Shown here piece after piece: positions 14,877 to 25,053 of a stretch of 64,000 bases of DNA. Under the pieces are notes generated by a model. It was not told the DNA's origin, did no database searches, and worked only from the letters and a program-made list of their open reading frames with translations. Source of the stretch: CAZIHO01 sp964538875 (GTDB lineage: Bacteria; Pseudomonadota; Gammaproteobacteria; Chromatiales; Chromatiaceae); the NCBI GenBank assembly GCA_964538875.1, contig CAZIHO010000001.1:62001-126000 (forward strand), given 5' to 3'. A program made the position numbers and the translations under genes. The number at the start of each line of letters is the position of its first letter. Positions within the stretch are counted from its first letter, which is position 1.

Positions 14877-16457
14877 GTGGTTTCCGTAGCCATTACACTA
14901 TGCGTCATGAACGCGGTGGAGCCCTTTGACCCAGAACCCCCGCGCCTGGGTACCGGGATCGGCTACGCCTGGGCGCTGGGTGTCTGTGCGCTAACGACCC
15001 TATTGACCCATTTGGGTGCAGCCATTTTCGATTTGGCGGCACTCATCATGCTATACCTGGTAGGTGTCGTTTGGGTTGCAGCCCGGCATGGCCAGGGGCC
15101 GGCGGTGTTGGCGTCCCTGCTCAGCGTGTTGGCCTTTGACTTTTTCTTCGTGCCACCTCGCCTGCTCCTGAGCGTCAACGATACCAGTTATCTGCTCACC
15201 TTCGCGGTCATGCTGATGGTTGCCTTGACCATCAGTGGTTTGGCTGCCAACTTGCGCCGTCAGGCGCGCATCGCCGTCTATCGGGAACGGCGCACCCAGG
15301 CGCTCAACGAGTTGACCAAGGAATTGGCCGGCGCCTTGACTAGGGAGCAAATCCAGGCGACGGTTCCCAAACACCTGGAAGGCTTTCTGCAAGCGCGAGC
15401 CTGGGTGCTGTTGCCGGATGGCCGGGAACAATTACGGCTGCCAGCGCCGGCGACGGAATACCCTGCCACCCTGGATTTGAGCCTGGCCCAATGGGTCTAT
15501 GACCACCAACAACCGGCCGGTCTGGGTACCCAGCACCAGGGGGCCGCGCCGATGCATTACCTGCCCCTCAAGGCCCCGGTGCGGACCCGAGGCGTGTTGG
15601 CGATCTTACCCAGTCAACTCCGCTGGCTATTTCTTCCTGAACAAGCCCGGTTGTTGGAGTCCCTGGCGGGACAGGCGGCGCTGGCGCTGGAGCGGGTCCA
15701 CTACGCGGAAGTGGCCGGAGACGCCCTGGTGCGCATGGAATCCGAGCGCCTGCGCAACAGTTTGCTGGCCGCCCTGTCCCACGATCTGCGTACGCCCCTG
15801 ACCATCTTGGCCGGCTTGGCGGAATCCTTATCCCTGGCCGGTCCACCCCTGCCGGCGCCCCAAGCCGAGATTGCCCAGGCGATTCACGCCGAGTCCCTGC
15901 GTACTGGGTTATTGGTCAGTAACCTGCTGGACATGGCTCGTCTACAGGAAGGCAATATCCACCTCAATAAGGAGTGGCAGCCTTTGGAGGAAGTGGTGGG
16001 GGCTGCGCTGCAAAATATGGCTTGGCCCCTGGCCGGGCACCGGGTGGAGGTGGACTTGCCGGTCAACCTACCCCTGCTGGAGTTTGATACCCTGCTCATG
16101 GAACGGACCCTGTGCAATCTGCTGGAAAATGCGGCCAAATACAGTCCACCCGGCGGGCGGATCCTGATTACCGCCCGTCCAGACGGAGATTGGGTCCAGA
16201 TCAGCGTAAGCGACCAGGGGCCGGGCTTGCCGCCGGGCCGGCCCGATGCCCTATTCGAGAAATTCAACCGGGGCCAGAATGAACCGCCGGTGGCCGGCGT
16301 GGGTTTGGGTTTGTCGATCGTACGCACCATCGTCGAGGCCCATCAGGGCAGCGTGCGTGCGGAAGCCGGGCCCGATGGCGGTGCTCGTTTGGTGATTCGC
16401 CTGCCCCTGGGCGAGCCCCCCGAAGTTCCCGAGGAGAGCCGATGGATGAATTCTTGA
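14877..16457 (+). CDS. KdpD-like sensor histidine kinase lacking the N-terminal KdpD/USP domains
   Basis: 526 aa. GTG start preceded by GAGGGG at 6 nt. The N-terminus goes directly into a four-helix DUF4118-type membrane domain (about 25-125), then a GAF-like linker (about 140-270), a dimerisation domain with His302 in LAALSHDLRTPLT, and an ATPase domain (NLLENAAKYSPPGG, DQGPGLP, GVGLGLSIV). It matches the C-terminal half of KdpD; the ~370-residue N-terminal KdpD and USP domains of E. coli KdpD are missing. The stop overlaps kdpE by 16 bases. There is no kdpFABC nearby: the downstream gene is kup. Signals probably include K+ or ionic strength (inference). Confidence 0.85.
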   Translation: MVSVAITLCVMNAVEPFDPEPPRLGTGIGYAWALGVCALTTLLTHLGAAIFDLAALIMLYLVGVVWVAARHGQGPAVLASLLSVLAFDFFFVPPRLLLSVNDTSYLLTFAVMLMVALTISGLAANLRRQARIAVYRERRTQALNELTKELAGALTREQIQATVPKHLEGFLQARAWVLLPDGREQLRLPAPATEYPATLDLSLAQWVYDHQQPAGLGTQHQGAAPMHYLPLKAPVRTRGVLAILPSQLRWLFLPEQARLLESLAGQAALALERVHYAEVAGDALVRMESERLRNSLLAALSHDLRTPLTILAGLAESLSLAGPPLPAPQAEIAQAIHAESLRTGLLVSNLLDMARLQEGNIHLNKEWQPLEEVVGAALQNMAWPLAGHRVEVDLPVNLPLLEFDTLLMERTLCNLLENAAKYSPPGGRILITARPDGDWVQISVSDQGPGLPPGRPDALFEKFNRGQNEPPVAGVGLGLSIVRTIVEAHQGSVRAEAGPDGGARLVIRLPLGEPPEVPEESRWMNS

Positions 16458-17146
16458 GCCCTACGCCCCGGGTTCTCATCATCGAGGACGAGCCCCAGAT
16501 CCGGCGTTTCGTCCGCGCCGCGCTAGAGGCGGAGCATTACCAGGTCAGCGAGGCGGAAAACGGGAAACGAGGCCTGGTGGAAACCGGGACCCGCAAGCCG
16601 GATTTGGTCATCCTGGACCTGGGCCTGCCTGACCAGGATGGCATCACCCTTATCCGGGAGGTGCGGGCCTGGTCCAGCGTGCCGATTCTGATTTTGTCTG
16701 CCCGGGTCCAAGAGGGGGACAAGGTGCTGGCTCTGGATGCCGGTGGCGATGACTATCTAACCAAGCCGTTTGGTGTGTCCGAATTGCTGGCGCGGGTGCG
16801 GGCCCTGTTGCGCCGGTTCCGCCAGACCGGTGGTGAGGAGCCGGTGGTCAATATCGGCGAGGTCTGCGTAGACCTGGCGCGGCGTCAGGTTAGCCGGGCC
16901 GGGGAGCCCATCCATCTGACCCCCATCGAATATCGGCTGCTGACGCTGCTGGTCACCAACGCGGACCGGGTGCTTACCCATCGCCAAATTCTCCGAGAGG
17001 TGTGGGGGCCCAGCCATGCCGAGGATACCCACTATCTGCGCGTGTACATGACCGGTTTGCGCCGCAAGATCGAGCAAAATCCCGCCATCCCCCGCCATTT
17101 GCGCACCGAGTCCGGCGTCGGTTACCGGCTGGTGTTGGACGCCTGA
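16442..17146 (+). CDS. kdpE: KdpE-like response regulator
   Basis: 234 aa OmpR/PhoB-family regulator. Receiver domain at about 9-122 with phospho-acceptor Asp59 in LVILDLGLPDQDG, acidic pair EDE at the first strand and the KPF lysine; winged-helix DNA-binding domain at about 135-232 (LTPIEYRLLTLLVTNADRVLTHRQIL, VGYRLV end). It overlaps the kinase gene by 16 bases and is its cognate partner. Given the neighbours, likely targets are kup and other K+ genes downstream, not a kdp transporter (inference). Confidence 0.88.
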   Translation: MDEFLSPTPRVLIIEDEPQIRRFVRAALEAEHYQVSEAENGKRGLVETGTRKPDLVILDLGLPDQDGITLIREVRAWSSVPILILSARVQEGDKVLALDAGGDDYLTKPFGVSELLARVRALLRRFRQTGGEEPVVNIGEVCVDLARRQVSRAGEPIHLTPIEYRLLTLLVTNADRVLTHRQILREVWGPSHAEDTHYLRVYMTGLRRKIEQNPAIPRHLRTESGVGYRLVLDA

Positions 17147-17281
17147 ACCGGGCCAGTCCCCCCTATTGACCGGCGTTCCGGTCCATTTGCGGATTCTTAG
17201 CGAATCATCCTGATTTTTTTACGCCTTTTTGATGCCATCGGCGCGACCATCTCAAGTTGGTCGGCGCTAGCGAAGCGGGCC

Positions 17282-19219
17282 ATGGGCTGGCGCGATGGCG
17301 GCAGCCGGCTAATCCGACTCAGTTCTTCTTTTACCGAGGGCTCCAGGGTGTCAGCGGACTCCAGTTCCAATCGTGTTTCCGCCTTGGCCATCAGCGCCAT
17401 CGGCGTTGTGTTTGGTGACATCGGCACCAGTCCGCTGTACGCCTTGCGGGAGACCTTCGTCGGACACCACCCGCTGCCGGTGACGCCGGAGCATGTGTTG
17501 GGCGTGCTGTCCCTGATCTTTTGGGCCATTTTGCTGCTGATTTCCATCAAATACGTGGCGATCATCATGCGCGCGGATAACCATGGCGAAGGGGGCAGCC
17601 TGGCCCTGCTGGCCCTGGTGGTCGACATCACCAAGGGTTCGCGCCTCACCTGGGCGCTGGGGGTGTTGGGTATTTTCGCGGCGGCGCTGTTTTTTGGGGA
17701 CAGCATGATTACTCCGGCCATCTCGGTACTGAGCGCCGTGGAGGGCCTGGGAGTGGTGGCGGCGGGACTGGAGTCCTATGTGTTGCCCGTCACCCTGCTG
17801 GTGTTGACCGGCCTGTTCTGGATCCAGAAGCGGGGCACGGCTACCGTAGGCATGTTGTTCGGGCCAGTGATGGTGTTTTGGTTTGGCACCATCGCCCTGT
17901 TTGGCATTGCTGAGATCCTCGCCCATCCCGGCGTGCTGCAAGCGGTCAATCCCTGGTATGCCGCCCACTTTTTCGCCCTGCATCCCTGGGAAAGCTTTAT
18001 CGCCCTTGGCGCGGTGGTGTTGGCGGTGACCGGTGGTGAAGCCCTTTATACGGACATGGGCCATTTTGGCAAGCGGCCGGTCCGTCTCGCCTGGTTTAGC
18101 CTGGTGATGCCGGCCCTGTTATGCAATTACTTCGGCCAAGGCGCCCTGCTCATCAATGATCCAGCCGCTATCGAAAATCCCTTCTATTTGCTGGTGCCGT
18201 CTTATTTGACCCTGCCGATGGTGATTCTGGCGACCTTGGCTACGGTCATCGCCTCCCAAGCGGTGATTTCCGGGGCCTTTTCCGTGGCCAGACAGGCCAT
18301 CCTGATGGGCTATTTGCCCCGGATGCAGATTAAACACACCTCGGGGGAGGAACGGGGCCAAATCTACGTCCCCTTCATCAATGTGACCCTGTACCTGGGC
18401 GTCATGGTGCTGGTATTGGGCTTCCAGTCGTCCAGCAACTTGGCCGCCGCCTATGGCATCGCTGTGACCGGGACCATGTCCATCGACACCTTGCTGGTGA
18501 CGTTCGTCATGCTCTATCTGTGGCGCTGGAGCCCGCTGCTGGTGATCCTGGTTGCCGGTGGTTTGTTATGCGTGGATTTAGCCTTTTTTAGCGCCAATGC
18601 CATCAAGATCCCCCAAGGGGGTTGGTTCCCCCTGGCCATGGGCCTGATAGTCTTCACCCTGCTCACCACTTGGAAGCGGGGACGCGCGATGATTTTCGCG
18701 GAAATCAGAAAGCACAGCATTCCGCTGGAGCTGTTTTTGGCCAGCCTAGACGCCAGCATCCCCCGGGTGCAAGGCACGTCAGTGTTCCTGACCAAGGACG
18801 CAAATGGCATCCCCGACGCCTTATTGCACAACCTAAAGCACAACAAGGTGTTGCATGACCGGGTGGTGCTGGTGACGGTGAGCGTGGCTGAAACACCCTA
18901 CGTGGAGAATGACCAGCGATTGCGGCTACAGGAGTTGGGCCAAGGGTTTTGCCGGTTGGAGATTCATTACGGCTTCATGGAAAGCCCGGATATTCCCGCC
19001 GCTTTTGTCCAGTGCGCCGCCCATGGTCATGAGTTTGACCTGATGGAAACCTCGTTTTATCTGAGTCGCGAGACGGTGATTCCCAGCCCCAAGCCCGGCA
19101 TGGCGCTGTGGAGAGAGCACTTATTTGCCTTTATGGGTAGAAATGCTACCACCGCCACGGAATTCTTCCACATCCCCACCAATCGGGTGGTGGAATTGGG
19201 AACCCAGTTAGAAATCTGA
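17282..19219 (+). CDS. kup: Low-affinity potassium transporter Kup
   Basis: Up to 645 aa, the normal size for Kup/KUP. The signature [21 protein letters not shown] lies near the N-terminus, followed by about twelve membrane helices (for example [64 protein letters not shown]) and a ~190-residue cytoplasmic tail. It imports K+ with H+. The annotated ATG 17282 adds a 20-30 residue polar extension; a GTG at 17348 with GAGGG upstream is an equally plausible start. It is downstream of the KdpD/E-like pair and upstream of ptsN-like, channel, trkA and trkH genes. Confidence 0.9.
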   Translation: MGWRDGGSRLIRLSSSFTEGSRVSADSSSNRVSALAISAIGVVFGDIGTSPLYALRETFVGHHPLPVTPEHVLGVLSLIFWAILLLISIKYVAIIMRADNHGEGGSLALLALVVDITKGSRLTWALGVLGIFAAALFFGDSMITPAISVLSAVEGLGVVAAGLESYVLPVTLLVLTGLFWIQKRGTATVGMLFGPVMVFWFGTIALFGIAEILAHPGVLQAVNPWYAAHFFALHPWESFIALGAVVLAVTGGEALYTDMGHFGKRPVRLAWFSLVMPALLCNYFGQGALLINDPAAIENPFYLLVPSYLTLPMVILATLATVIASQAVISGAFSVARQAILMGYLPRMQIKHTSGEERGQIYVPFINVTLYLGVMVLVLGFQSSSNLAAAYGIAVTGTMSIDTLLVTFVMLYLWRWSPLLVILVAGGLLCVDLAFFSANAIKIPQGGWFPLAMGLIVFTLLTTWKRGRAMIFAEIRKHSIPLELFLASLDASIPRVQGTSVFLTKDANGIPDALLHNLKHNKVLHDRVVLVTVSVAETPYVENDQRLRLQELGQGFCRLEIHYGFMESPDIPAAFVQCAAHGHEFDLMETSFYLSRETVIPSPKPGMALWREHLFAFMGRNATTATEFFHIPTNRVVELGTQLEI

Positions 19220-19291
19220 GTCAACCGAAGGAGAGGGCGGCTGGGGTAGATTCCCACCCAGAGGGTTGCCCGGTGGTTTGAACCCGCCGAC

Positions 19292-19322
19292 CAGCGCCGC
19301 CCTGAGCATCCGGGCGGCGCTG
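19292..19322 (+). terminator. Strong GC hairpin downstream of kup
   Basis: Eleven-base perfect arms (19292-19302 and 19312-19322) with a nine-base loop, 73 bases after the kup stop. It is followed by TCTTGAT, only weakly T-rich, so it may be a Rho-independent terminator of modest strength or an mRNA-stabilising hairpin. Confidence 0.5.
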
Positions 19323-19635
19323 TCTTGATCTGGCCGTGCTGCTAGGTGGCGTCGCCGACGTCCGCCTAGGTGGGTGTGCGCCAGAAAAAAATAACAAAAC
19401 ACCTCTTTCGACATAATAATCATTGTTCGGACTGCGTCTTAACGATTTCTTAATTAATATCACGCAGGTTTTTATAATTTCTTAATGACAGCAAGCGAAG
19501 AATACAGGCTCCTAAAAATCCAGGTTTCGCGGGTTCCGGAGCGTCACCTAAACGGGTGTCGAGGATCCGGCGTGACATACCCGATCTGGGGCCTTGTTCA
19601 ACATTTCATCGATATCGTCTAGCGGGCCACCCAAC
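19323..19635. other. AT-rich intergenic region before ptsN-like gene
   Basis: About 313 bases with a strikingly AT-rich core (19388-19500) against a GC-rich background. It probably contains the promoter for the ptsN-like/channel/trk genes. I see no gene and cannot assign a specific promoter box with confidence. Confidence 0.45.
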
Positions 19636-20106
19636 ATGTTTCCTCCCCAATTTATCGTTATTGAACGCATCGCTTGTCAGCAGCAGATCGGCAGCAAGAA
19701 GCGGATCATGGAAAAGCTGGGGGAGTTGCTGGCTTCCCACGAGCCTGGCCTCAGTTCCAAGCTGGTGTTCGATCAGTTGCTGGACCGGGAGCGTTTGGGC
19801 AATACCGGACTGGGGATGGGCATTGCCTTGCCCCATGCCCGTATGCGGGAAGTGGAACGTCCGGTGGGCGCCTTCATACAACTCGCCACCCCGGTGGACT
19901 ATGACGCCATCGACCAGCGTCCCGTGGACCTGGCCTTCGGCATGTTGGTTCCGGAAAGCGCCCGGGAAGAACATCTCCAGCTGCTGGCGCGACTGGCCGG
20001 TCTGTTCAGCCACCCCCGCCTGTGCGCGGAATTGCGGGATGCCCGGACGCCCGAGCAGGTTGTGCGGCATTTCGAGGAATGGGAAAGCGTTCCCGTGACC
20101 TGTTGA
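19636..20106 (+). CDS. ptsN: PTS EIIA-Ntr-like regulatory protein (PtsN family)
   Basis: About 156 aa from ATG 19636, the size of PtsN; an in-frame TTG at 19594 would add 14 residues without support. The fold matches PTS EIIA-2/Ntr: GSKKRIMEKLGELL, LLDRERLGNTGLGMGIALPHARM with the phospho-accepting histidine in LPHAR, the YDAIDQRPVDLAFGMLVP strand and the C-terminal HLQLLARLAGLFS helix. In E. coli, dephosphorylated EIIA-Ntr binds TrkA and the KdpD kinase to set K+ uptake. Here the gene sits between kup and the channel/trk genes, and no ptsP, ptsO, rpoN or hpf is adjacent, so a K+-dedicated role is a reasonable inference. Confidence 0.85.
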   Translation: MFPPQFIVIERIACQQQIGSKKRIMEKLGELLASHEPGLSSKLVFDQLLDRERLGNTGLGMGIALPHARMREVERPVGAFIQLATPVDYDAIDQRPVDLAFGMLVPESAREEHLQLLARLAGLFSHPRLCAELRDARTPEQVVRHFEEWESVPVTC

Positions 20107-20252
20107 GCCAGCTGGCGAAGGCGGATAATTCCTTGCCCAAGGGCTTGCAACACCACCGGCATCTGGCGTTGCCTGGGCTGGCGGCGGGGTTTCCTGCCGG
20201 AGGCGCGGGGCGCTGAAGTAACCAGACCAGGGCCAGACCTGGTAATTCAACC

Positions 20253-21878
20253 ATGGCATTGCAAGACCCAATACTCTCGGAACTTTCCATGCGCCTAGGC
20301 CAGGAACTGATGCGCTTCAGCTATCTGCTGGAAGATTCCCGGCGCTATCGGGTCGCCAAGGATGTTGTCTACGAGGTGTTGGAAGGGCCGGCCAGCCGGC
20401 GGCGGCGGGCGTTCGACCTGTTCATGATTGTGCTGGTGCTGACCAGCGTATCCATACTGACCTATGAAGAACGGCACTCTTTGGGGCTCATCAGCGATAT
20501 TTACGACAGCCTGGTGATCGGCATTCTGGTGCTGGAGTATTTGCTGCGCCTTTGGGTGTGCAGCAGCAGTCACTCCATGATCCTGGAGCATTATGAGCGG
20601 GCCGAATTCATCAATGCCCCATTCAGGCTGGGTCCGCCCCTGAAGGCCATCCTGCGGGCTAAGTGGGATTTTGTCCGCTCGCCTTTGGCCGTGATCGACT
20701 TGCTGGCCATCATTCCCAGCCTGCATATCCAGGGGCCCTTGCAAGTGCTGTTGCTGGCCCGCCTGTTCAAGCTGTTCCGCTATGTGCAAAGCATCAGTTC
20801 CATCGGCCGGGTGCTGGCGGAAAAGCGCATCGAACTCATCAGCCTAGGGGTGTTTGCCACCTTCGTGGTGTTGGTGGCGGCCTCGGCTCTGTACGTGTTC
20901 GAGGCGGAGCGGGAAGGCACCCAGATCGAAACTCTTTTCGACGCCTTCTATATGTCGGTGGTCACCATCGCCACCGTCGGCTACGGCGATATCACACCCA
21001 AGACCCTGGAAGGCCGGGTGGTAGCCATGCTGTTGATTGCCATGGGCCTGACCATCATCGCCATCTTTACCTCCATCATCATCGCCGGCATGACCGACAA
21101 GCTTCCCGAGGAGCGGGCGCGGCGGGTGTTCACGGTGCTGGGTAAGCGAGGCCGCCACACCATCATTTGCGGCTTCGGCCGGGTGGGACAGGTGGTGGCG
21201 GAACGGCTGCATCGGGAAAAGGAACGGTTCGTGGTCATCGACCCGGTGCCGGAGCATGTGGAATTAGCCAAGCAGCGGGGCTATCTGGTGGTACGGGGCC
21301 GGGCCGAGAACAGTTCGCTGCTGTCCAGCGCCCACATCGACCATGCGCGGCGGGTGCTGTGTCTCACCGGCGATGACGTGGTGAATGTGTATATCACCCT
21401 GTCCGCCCGGCAACTTAATCCCCAGTTGGAAATCATTTCCCGTGCCAACAACCTGGCCAACATGAACAAGCTGCGCTTGGCGGGCGCGGATCACACGGTT
21501 ACGCCCTACCGGTTGGTGACCCTGGTGGCCGCCGAATTGGTGGGCTTACCGGTGGCGTTCGATGTGGTTTACGGCATGTTCACCGGCCGGGAAACCGTGC
21601 GGATCGATACGGTGCGGGTGTACGAGGGATCCAGCTTAGACCAGCGTCCCATCGGGGCTTTGGATATGGGTTCCCAGCAACTGATCCTGTTCGGTGTCAT
21701 CGGTTGGAATGTCCATGCGGACCGGGTGGGCACCTCGATATTCCGGGTGGCCGATAAGGATTTTTATTTTAATCCCAGTCCGGAATTCCGTCTGGAGATC
21801 AATGATCTGATCGTGGTTATTGGCCACCCCTACCACGTGCTGCATTTTAGAGAGCGGATCGACAAGAATCAGATGTGA
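20253..21878 (+). CDS. Voltage-gated-type potassium channel with RCK/TrkA-N domain
   Basis: 541 aa. A six-helix ion-channel core (about 50-285) ends with the K+ selectivity filter TVGYGD in SVVTIATVGYGDITPKT and the following pore helix. The S4-like segment LLARLFKLFRYVQSIS has few regularly spaced arginines, so voltage sensing may be weak. A cytoplasmic RCK domain follows (about 300-430; IICGFGRVGQVVAERL is the Rossmann glycine motif, DP the strand-2 acidic residue) and a TrkA-C-like region to the end. It probably releases or takes up K+ under nucleotide or ion control. It shares the RCK regulatory fold with the TrkA encoded immediately downstream. Confidence 0.88.
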   Translation: MALQDPILSELSMRLGQELMRFSYLLEDSRRYRVAKDVVYEVLEGPASRRRRAFDLFMIVLVLTSVSILTYEERHSLGLISDIYDSLVIGILVLEYLLRLWVCSSSHSMILEHYERAEFINAPFRLGPPLKAILRAKWDFVRSPLAVIDLLAIIPSLHIQGPLQVLLLARLFKLFRYVQSISSIGRVLAEKRIELISLGVFATFVVLVAASALYVFEAEREGTQIETLFDAFYMSVVTIATVGYGDITPKTLEGRVVAMLLIAMGLTIIAIFTSIIIAGMTDKLPEERARRVFTVLGKRGRHTIICGFGRVGQVVAERLHREKERFVVIDPVPEHVELAKQRGYLVVRGRAENSSLLSSAHIDHARRVLCLTGDDVVNVYITLSARQLNPQLEIISRANNLANMNKLRLAGADHTVTPYRLVTLVAAELVGLPVAFDVVYGMFTGRETVRIDTVRVYEGSSLDQRPIGALDMGSQQLILFGVIGWNVHADRVGTSIFRVADKDFYFNPSPEFRLEINDLIVVIGHPYHVLHFRERIDKNQM

Positions 21879-21952
21879 TCGTTCGGTTTGCCTGGTGTCG
21901 GACACAGTGGCGACTAACTTGGGTATGTATTTCGCTAAATCGATAAAAAATT

Positions 21953-23362
21953 ATGAAAATCATTATCTTGGGTGCGGGGCAAGTGGGCGGGTCGGTGGCG
22001 GAAAGTCTGGTGTCCGAGGCCAACGACATCACCATTGTGGATACGGATCAGCATCGGCTGCAAGCGCTCCAGGATCGCCTGGATTTGCGTACCGTGCGGG
22101 GCAACGCGGCGCTGCCCTCGGTGCTGCGGGATGCCGGCGCCGCCGACGCAGATCTGTTGCTGGCGGTCACCCAGAGCGACCAGACCAATTTGTGCGCCTG
22201 CCGGGCGGCGGAAACCCTGTTTAACATTCCCAAGAAAATCGCCCGGCTCCGTTCCTCGGACTACGCCGAGTTTCCGGAACTCCTGAACAAAGATAATTTC
22301 TCGGTGGATTACAGCATCTGTCCCGAGCAAATCGTCACCGATTACATCGTCAAGCTGATCCAGGTCCCCCAGGCATTGCAGGTGTTGGAATTCGCCAACG
22401 GACTGCTGAGCCTGGTAGCGGTACGGGCCATGGCCGGCGGCGCGCTGGTGGGGTTGCCGGTGGCGGACATCAGTAAGCATTTGCCCCGCGCCGACGCACG
22501 TATCGCGGCCATTTTCCGGCGCGATCAGCCCATCATCCCGGAGGGTAATACCCTGATCGAGGAAGGGGACGAGGTCTTTTGCCTCGCCGCCACGCCCGAC
22601 ATCGGCGCCGTGATGCGGGAGTTACGGGGCGCGGAACAGCCCACCAAACGCATCATCATCGCCGGTGGTGGCAACATCGGATTGCGTTTGGCCCAGGCGA
22701 CCGAAAACGACTATGTGGTGCGCTTGATCGAGGGGAACCGGGAACGTGCCCAATTTTTGGCTTCCAATCTCAACCGCGCCTTGGTGCTGCACGGGGAGGC
22801 CACCGACGAGAGCCTGTTGGCGGGGGAGGGCGTCAGCTCCACGGACTTCTTCATTGCCCTGACCAACGATGACGAAGACAACATCATGGCGTCCCTGCTG
22901 GCCAAGAAGATGGGCGCCCGGCGGGTGTTGGCTCTCATCAACCGGGGGGTGTACGCCGAGTTGGTGCAGGCGGATCGCATCGACATCGCCATCTCCCCGG
23001 CCCAGATTTCCCTGGGGGTGCTTTTGACCCACGTACGCCGGGGCGATGTGGCCGCAGTACATAGCCTGCGCCGGGGAGCGGCGGAAGCCTTAGAGCTGGT
23101 GGCCCATGGCGACCGGACGACCTCCAAGGTGGTGGGGCGACGGGTCGGTGAAATTGCTCTGCCCAAGGGGGCCAGCATCGGCGCCATTGTGCGCCGGATG
23201 CCGTCGGTGGCCGACAGCGATGGGGATTCTGGAATGAAGGTGGTCATCGCCCACCGGGATACCCTGATCCAATCCGATGATCATGTCATCGTGTTTCTGG
23301 CCAATCGTAAATTGGTATCGCAAGTGGAACGGCTGTTTCAGGTCGCGTTCCAGTTTATCTAG
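21953..23362 (+). CDS. trkA: Trk potassium uptake regulatory protein TrkA
   Basis: 469 aa, the usual length for the duplicated RCK protein TrkA. The first Rossmann motif is ILGAGQVGGSVAESL at residue 4 and the second IIAGGGNIGLRLAQAT at about 236; each is followed by a TrkA-C domain. It binds NAD(H)/nucleotides and forms the cytoplasmic gating ring under TrkH. The stop is 11 bases before trkH, so both are one operon. In E. coli TrkA is inhibited by unphosphorylated EIIA-Ntr, whose homologue is encoded two genes upstream. Confidence 0.93.
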   Translation: MKIIILGAGQVGGSVAESLVSEANDITIVDTDQHRLQALQDRLDLRTVRGNAALPSVLRDAGAADADLLLAVTQSDQTNLCACRAAETLFNIPKKIARLRSSDYAEFPELLNKDNFSVDYSICPEQIVTDYIVKLIQVPQALQVLEFANGLLSLVAVRAMAGGALVGLPVADISKHLPRADARIAAIFRRDQPIIPEGNTLIEEGDEVFCLAATPDIGAVMRELRGAEQPTKRIIIAGGGNIGLRLAQATENDYVVRLIEGNRERAQFLASNLNRALVLHGEATDESLLAGEGVSSTDFFIALTNDDEDNIMASLLAKKMGARRVLALINRGVYAELVQADRIDIAISPAQISLGVLLTHVRRGDVAAVHSLRRGAAEALELVAHGDRTTSKVVGRRVGEIALPKGASIGAIVRRMPSVADSDGDSGMKVVIAHRDTLIQSDDHVIVFLANRKLVSQVERLFQVAFQFI

Positions 23363-23373
23363 GGCCATCCTCC

Positions 23374-24834
23374 ATGCTGCAAATCCTTCCCATTTTCCGG
23401 GCCTTCGCCCTCATTCTCGCCATGTTCGGCAGCACCATGCTGGTACCGCTGGGATTTGCCTGGCTGTTCCAGGACGGGGCGGAGGCCGCCTTTGATAACG
23501 GTTTGATGATAACCCTAGGCTCCGCCTTGGTGCTTTGGCTAGTGTCCTACCGGGACCGGCGCGAGCTTCAGATCAAGGACGGATTCCTGCTGGTGGTGCT
23601 GACCTGGACCCTGCTGCCGGGGTTCGCCGCCATTCCCCTCATGGACTTTTTTTGGCCGCGGTTGTCCTTCACCGACGCCTATTTTGAAACCATGTCCGGC
23701 ATCACCACCACCGGCGCCACCGTGTTGTCGGATCTGGACAAGCTGCCTTTTTCCATCAACCTCTGGCGGGGTGAACTGGTGTGGCTGGGAGGCATGGGGT
23801 TGATCGTGTTGGCGGTGGCCATTCTGCCCCTGTTGGGCGTGGGTGGCCGGCAGATGTTCAAGGCGGAGTCGCCGGGGCCCATGAAGGAATCTAAATTGAC
23901 TCCGCGCATGGCGGAGACCGCCAAGGGCCTATGGAAGATTTACGGGCTCATTAGCCTGGCCTGCTTTTTGAGTTGTTGGGCGGCGGGCATGACCTGGCGG
24001 GACGCCCTGATCCACCTGGGTCCCATCATGGGCCTGGGGGGCTTTTCCAGCCATGACGCCAGCTTCGGGTTTTTCGATTCCCTTGCTATCGAAGGCGTCA
24101 CCATCTTTTTCATGTATATCGCAGGGATGAATTTCGCCACCCATTTCTTGGCGTTCCAAGGACGTAGCCTGTTGGCCTATCGTGGCGATCCGGAAGCTGG
24201 TTGGTTCGTGGGGGTGACCACTGCTAGCGTGATCGGCATCGCCCTATTTTTGTGGGTCAATGGGACCTATGGGGATTTCTGGGAATCCCTGCGCTTTTCC
24301 GCTTTTAATGTGGTGTCCATCGCCACTACCACTGGCTTCGCCAGCACGGATTACAGCCTCTGGCCCATCTTCGCGCCCCTATGGATGCTGTTTCTGTGCA
24401 GTTTTGCCACCTGTGCCGGTTCCACGGGGGGCGGCGTCAAGATGATCCGGGCCATCATTCTTTATAAGCAGACGTTCCGGGAAGTGATGCGCTCCATGCA
24501 CCCGAACCTGGTCAAGCCGATCAAGGTGGGGGGTGCCGTCGTTCCTAACGCCATTGTGTTCGCGGTTTTGGCGTTTGGGTTCATGTATATGGTGCTGACC
24601 GTTTCCCTGACGCTGGCCATGGCGTTCAGTGGACTCGACATCGTCACCGCCTTTTCGGCGGTGGTTGCCTGCCTGAATAACACCGGGCCCGGTCTCAACC
24701 AGGTGGGGCCGGCGACCACCTACGCGGTGCTGACCGATTATCAAACCTGGATTTGCACCCTGGCTATGCTGCTGGGACGGCTGGAGATCTTCACCCTGCT
24801 GGTGGTGCTGACGCCGTCATTCTGGCTGCGTTAG
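23374..24834 (+). CDS. trkH: Trk potassium channel subunit TrkH
   Basis: 486 aa, normal for TrkH. It shows the four M1-P-M2 pore repeats: filter-like segments MSGITTTGATVLSDLD, GLGGFSSHDASFG, ATTTGFASTDYSLW and NNTGPGLNQVGPAT, and the C-terminal LLGRLEIFTLLVVLTPSFWLR motif. It forms the inner-membrane K+ pathway gated by TrkA. It closes the plus-strand potassium island; about 220 bases of AT-rich DNA follow. Confidence 0.94.
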   Translation: MLQILPIFRAFALILAMFGSTMLVPLGFAWLFQDGAEAAFDNGLMITLGSALVLWLVSYRDRRELQIKDGFLLVVLTWTLLPGFAAIPLMDFFWPRLSFTDAYFETMSGITTTGATVLSDLDKLPFSINLWRGELVWLGGMGLIVLAVAILPLLGVGGRQMFKAESPGPMKESKLTPRMAETAKGLWKIYGLISLACFLSCWAAGMTWRDALIHLGPIMGLGGFSSHDASFGFFDSLAIEGVTIFFMYIAGMNFATHFLAFQGRSLLAYRGDPEAGWFVGVTTASVIGIALFLWVNGTYGDFWESLRFSAFNVVSIATTTGFASTDYSLWPIFAPLWMLFLCSFATCAGSTGGGVKMIRAIILYKQTFREVMRSMHPNLVKPIKVGGAVVPNAIVFAVLAFGFMYMVLTVSLTLAMAFSGLDIVTAFSAVVACLNNTGPGLNQVGPATTYAVLTDYQTWICTLAMLLGRLEIFTLLVVLTPSFWLR

Positions 24835-25053
24835 GGCGATAAATTCCTTTGAAAGGGAAATAATATTAAGTAGATCGCTTCTCCCGCTGAAATTTCCCCT
24901 AGGGGAGGCTTGGTCAGGGTCGTGGGTTTCCGGGTTAAAAAAGGAAGGAACGGCTATTGAGTTGTTCAGTATCCTCTAATATTCTCTAGCTGGGACTGCT
25001 GAAGTCATGGGTCCCAACCTTCTGCCAACCTCAACTCAAAAGGATAAAAGCTG

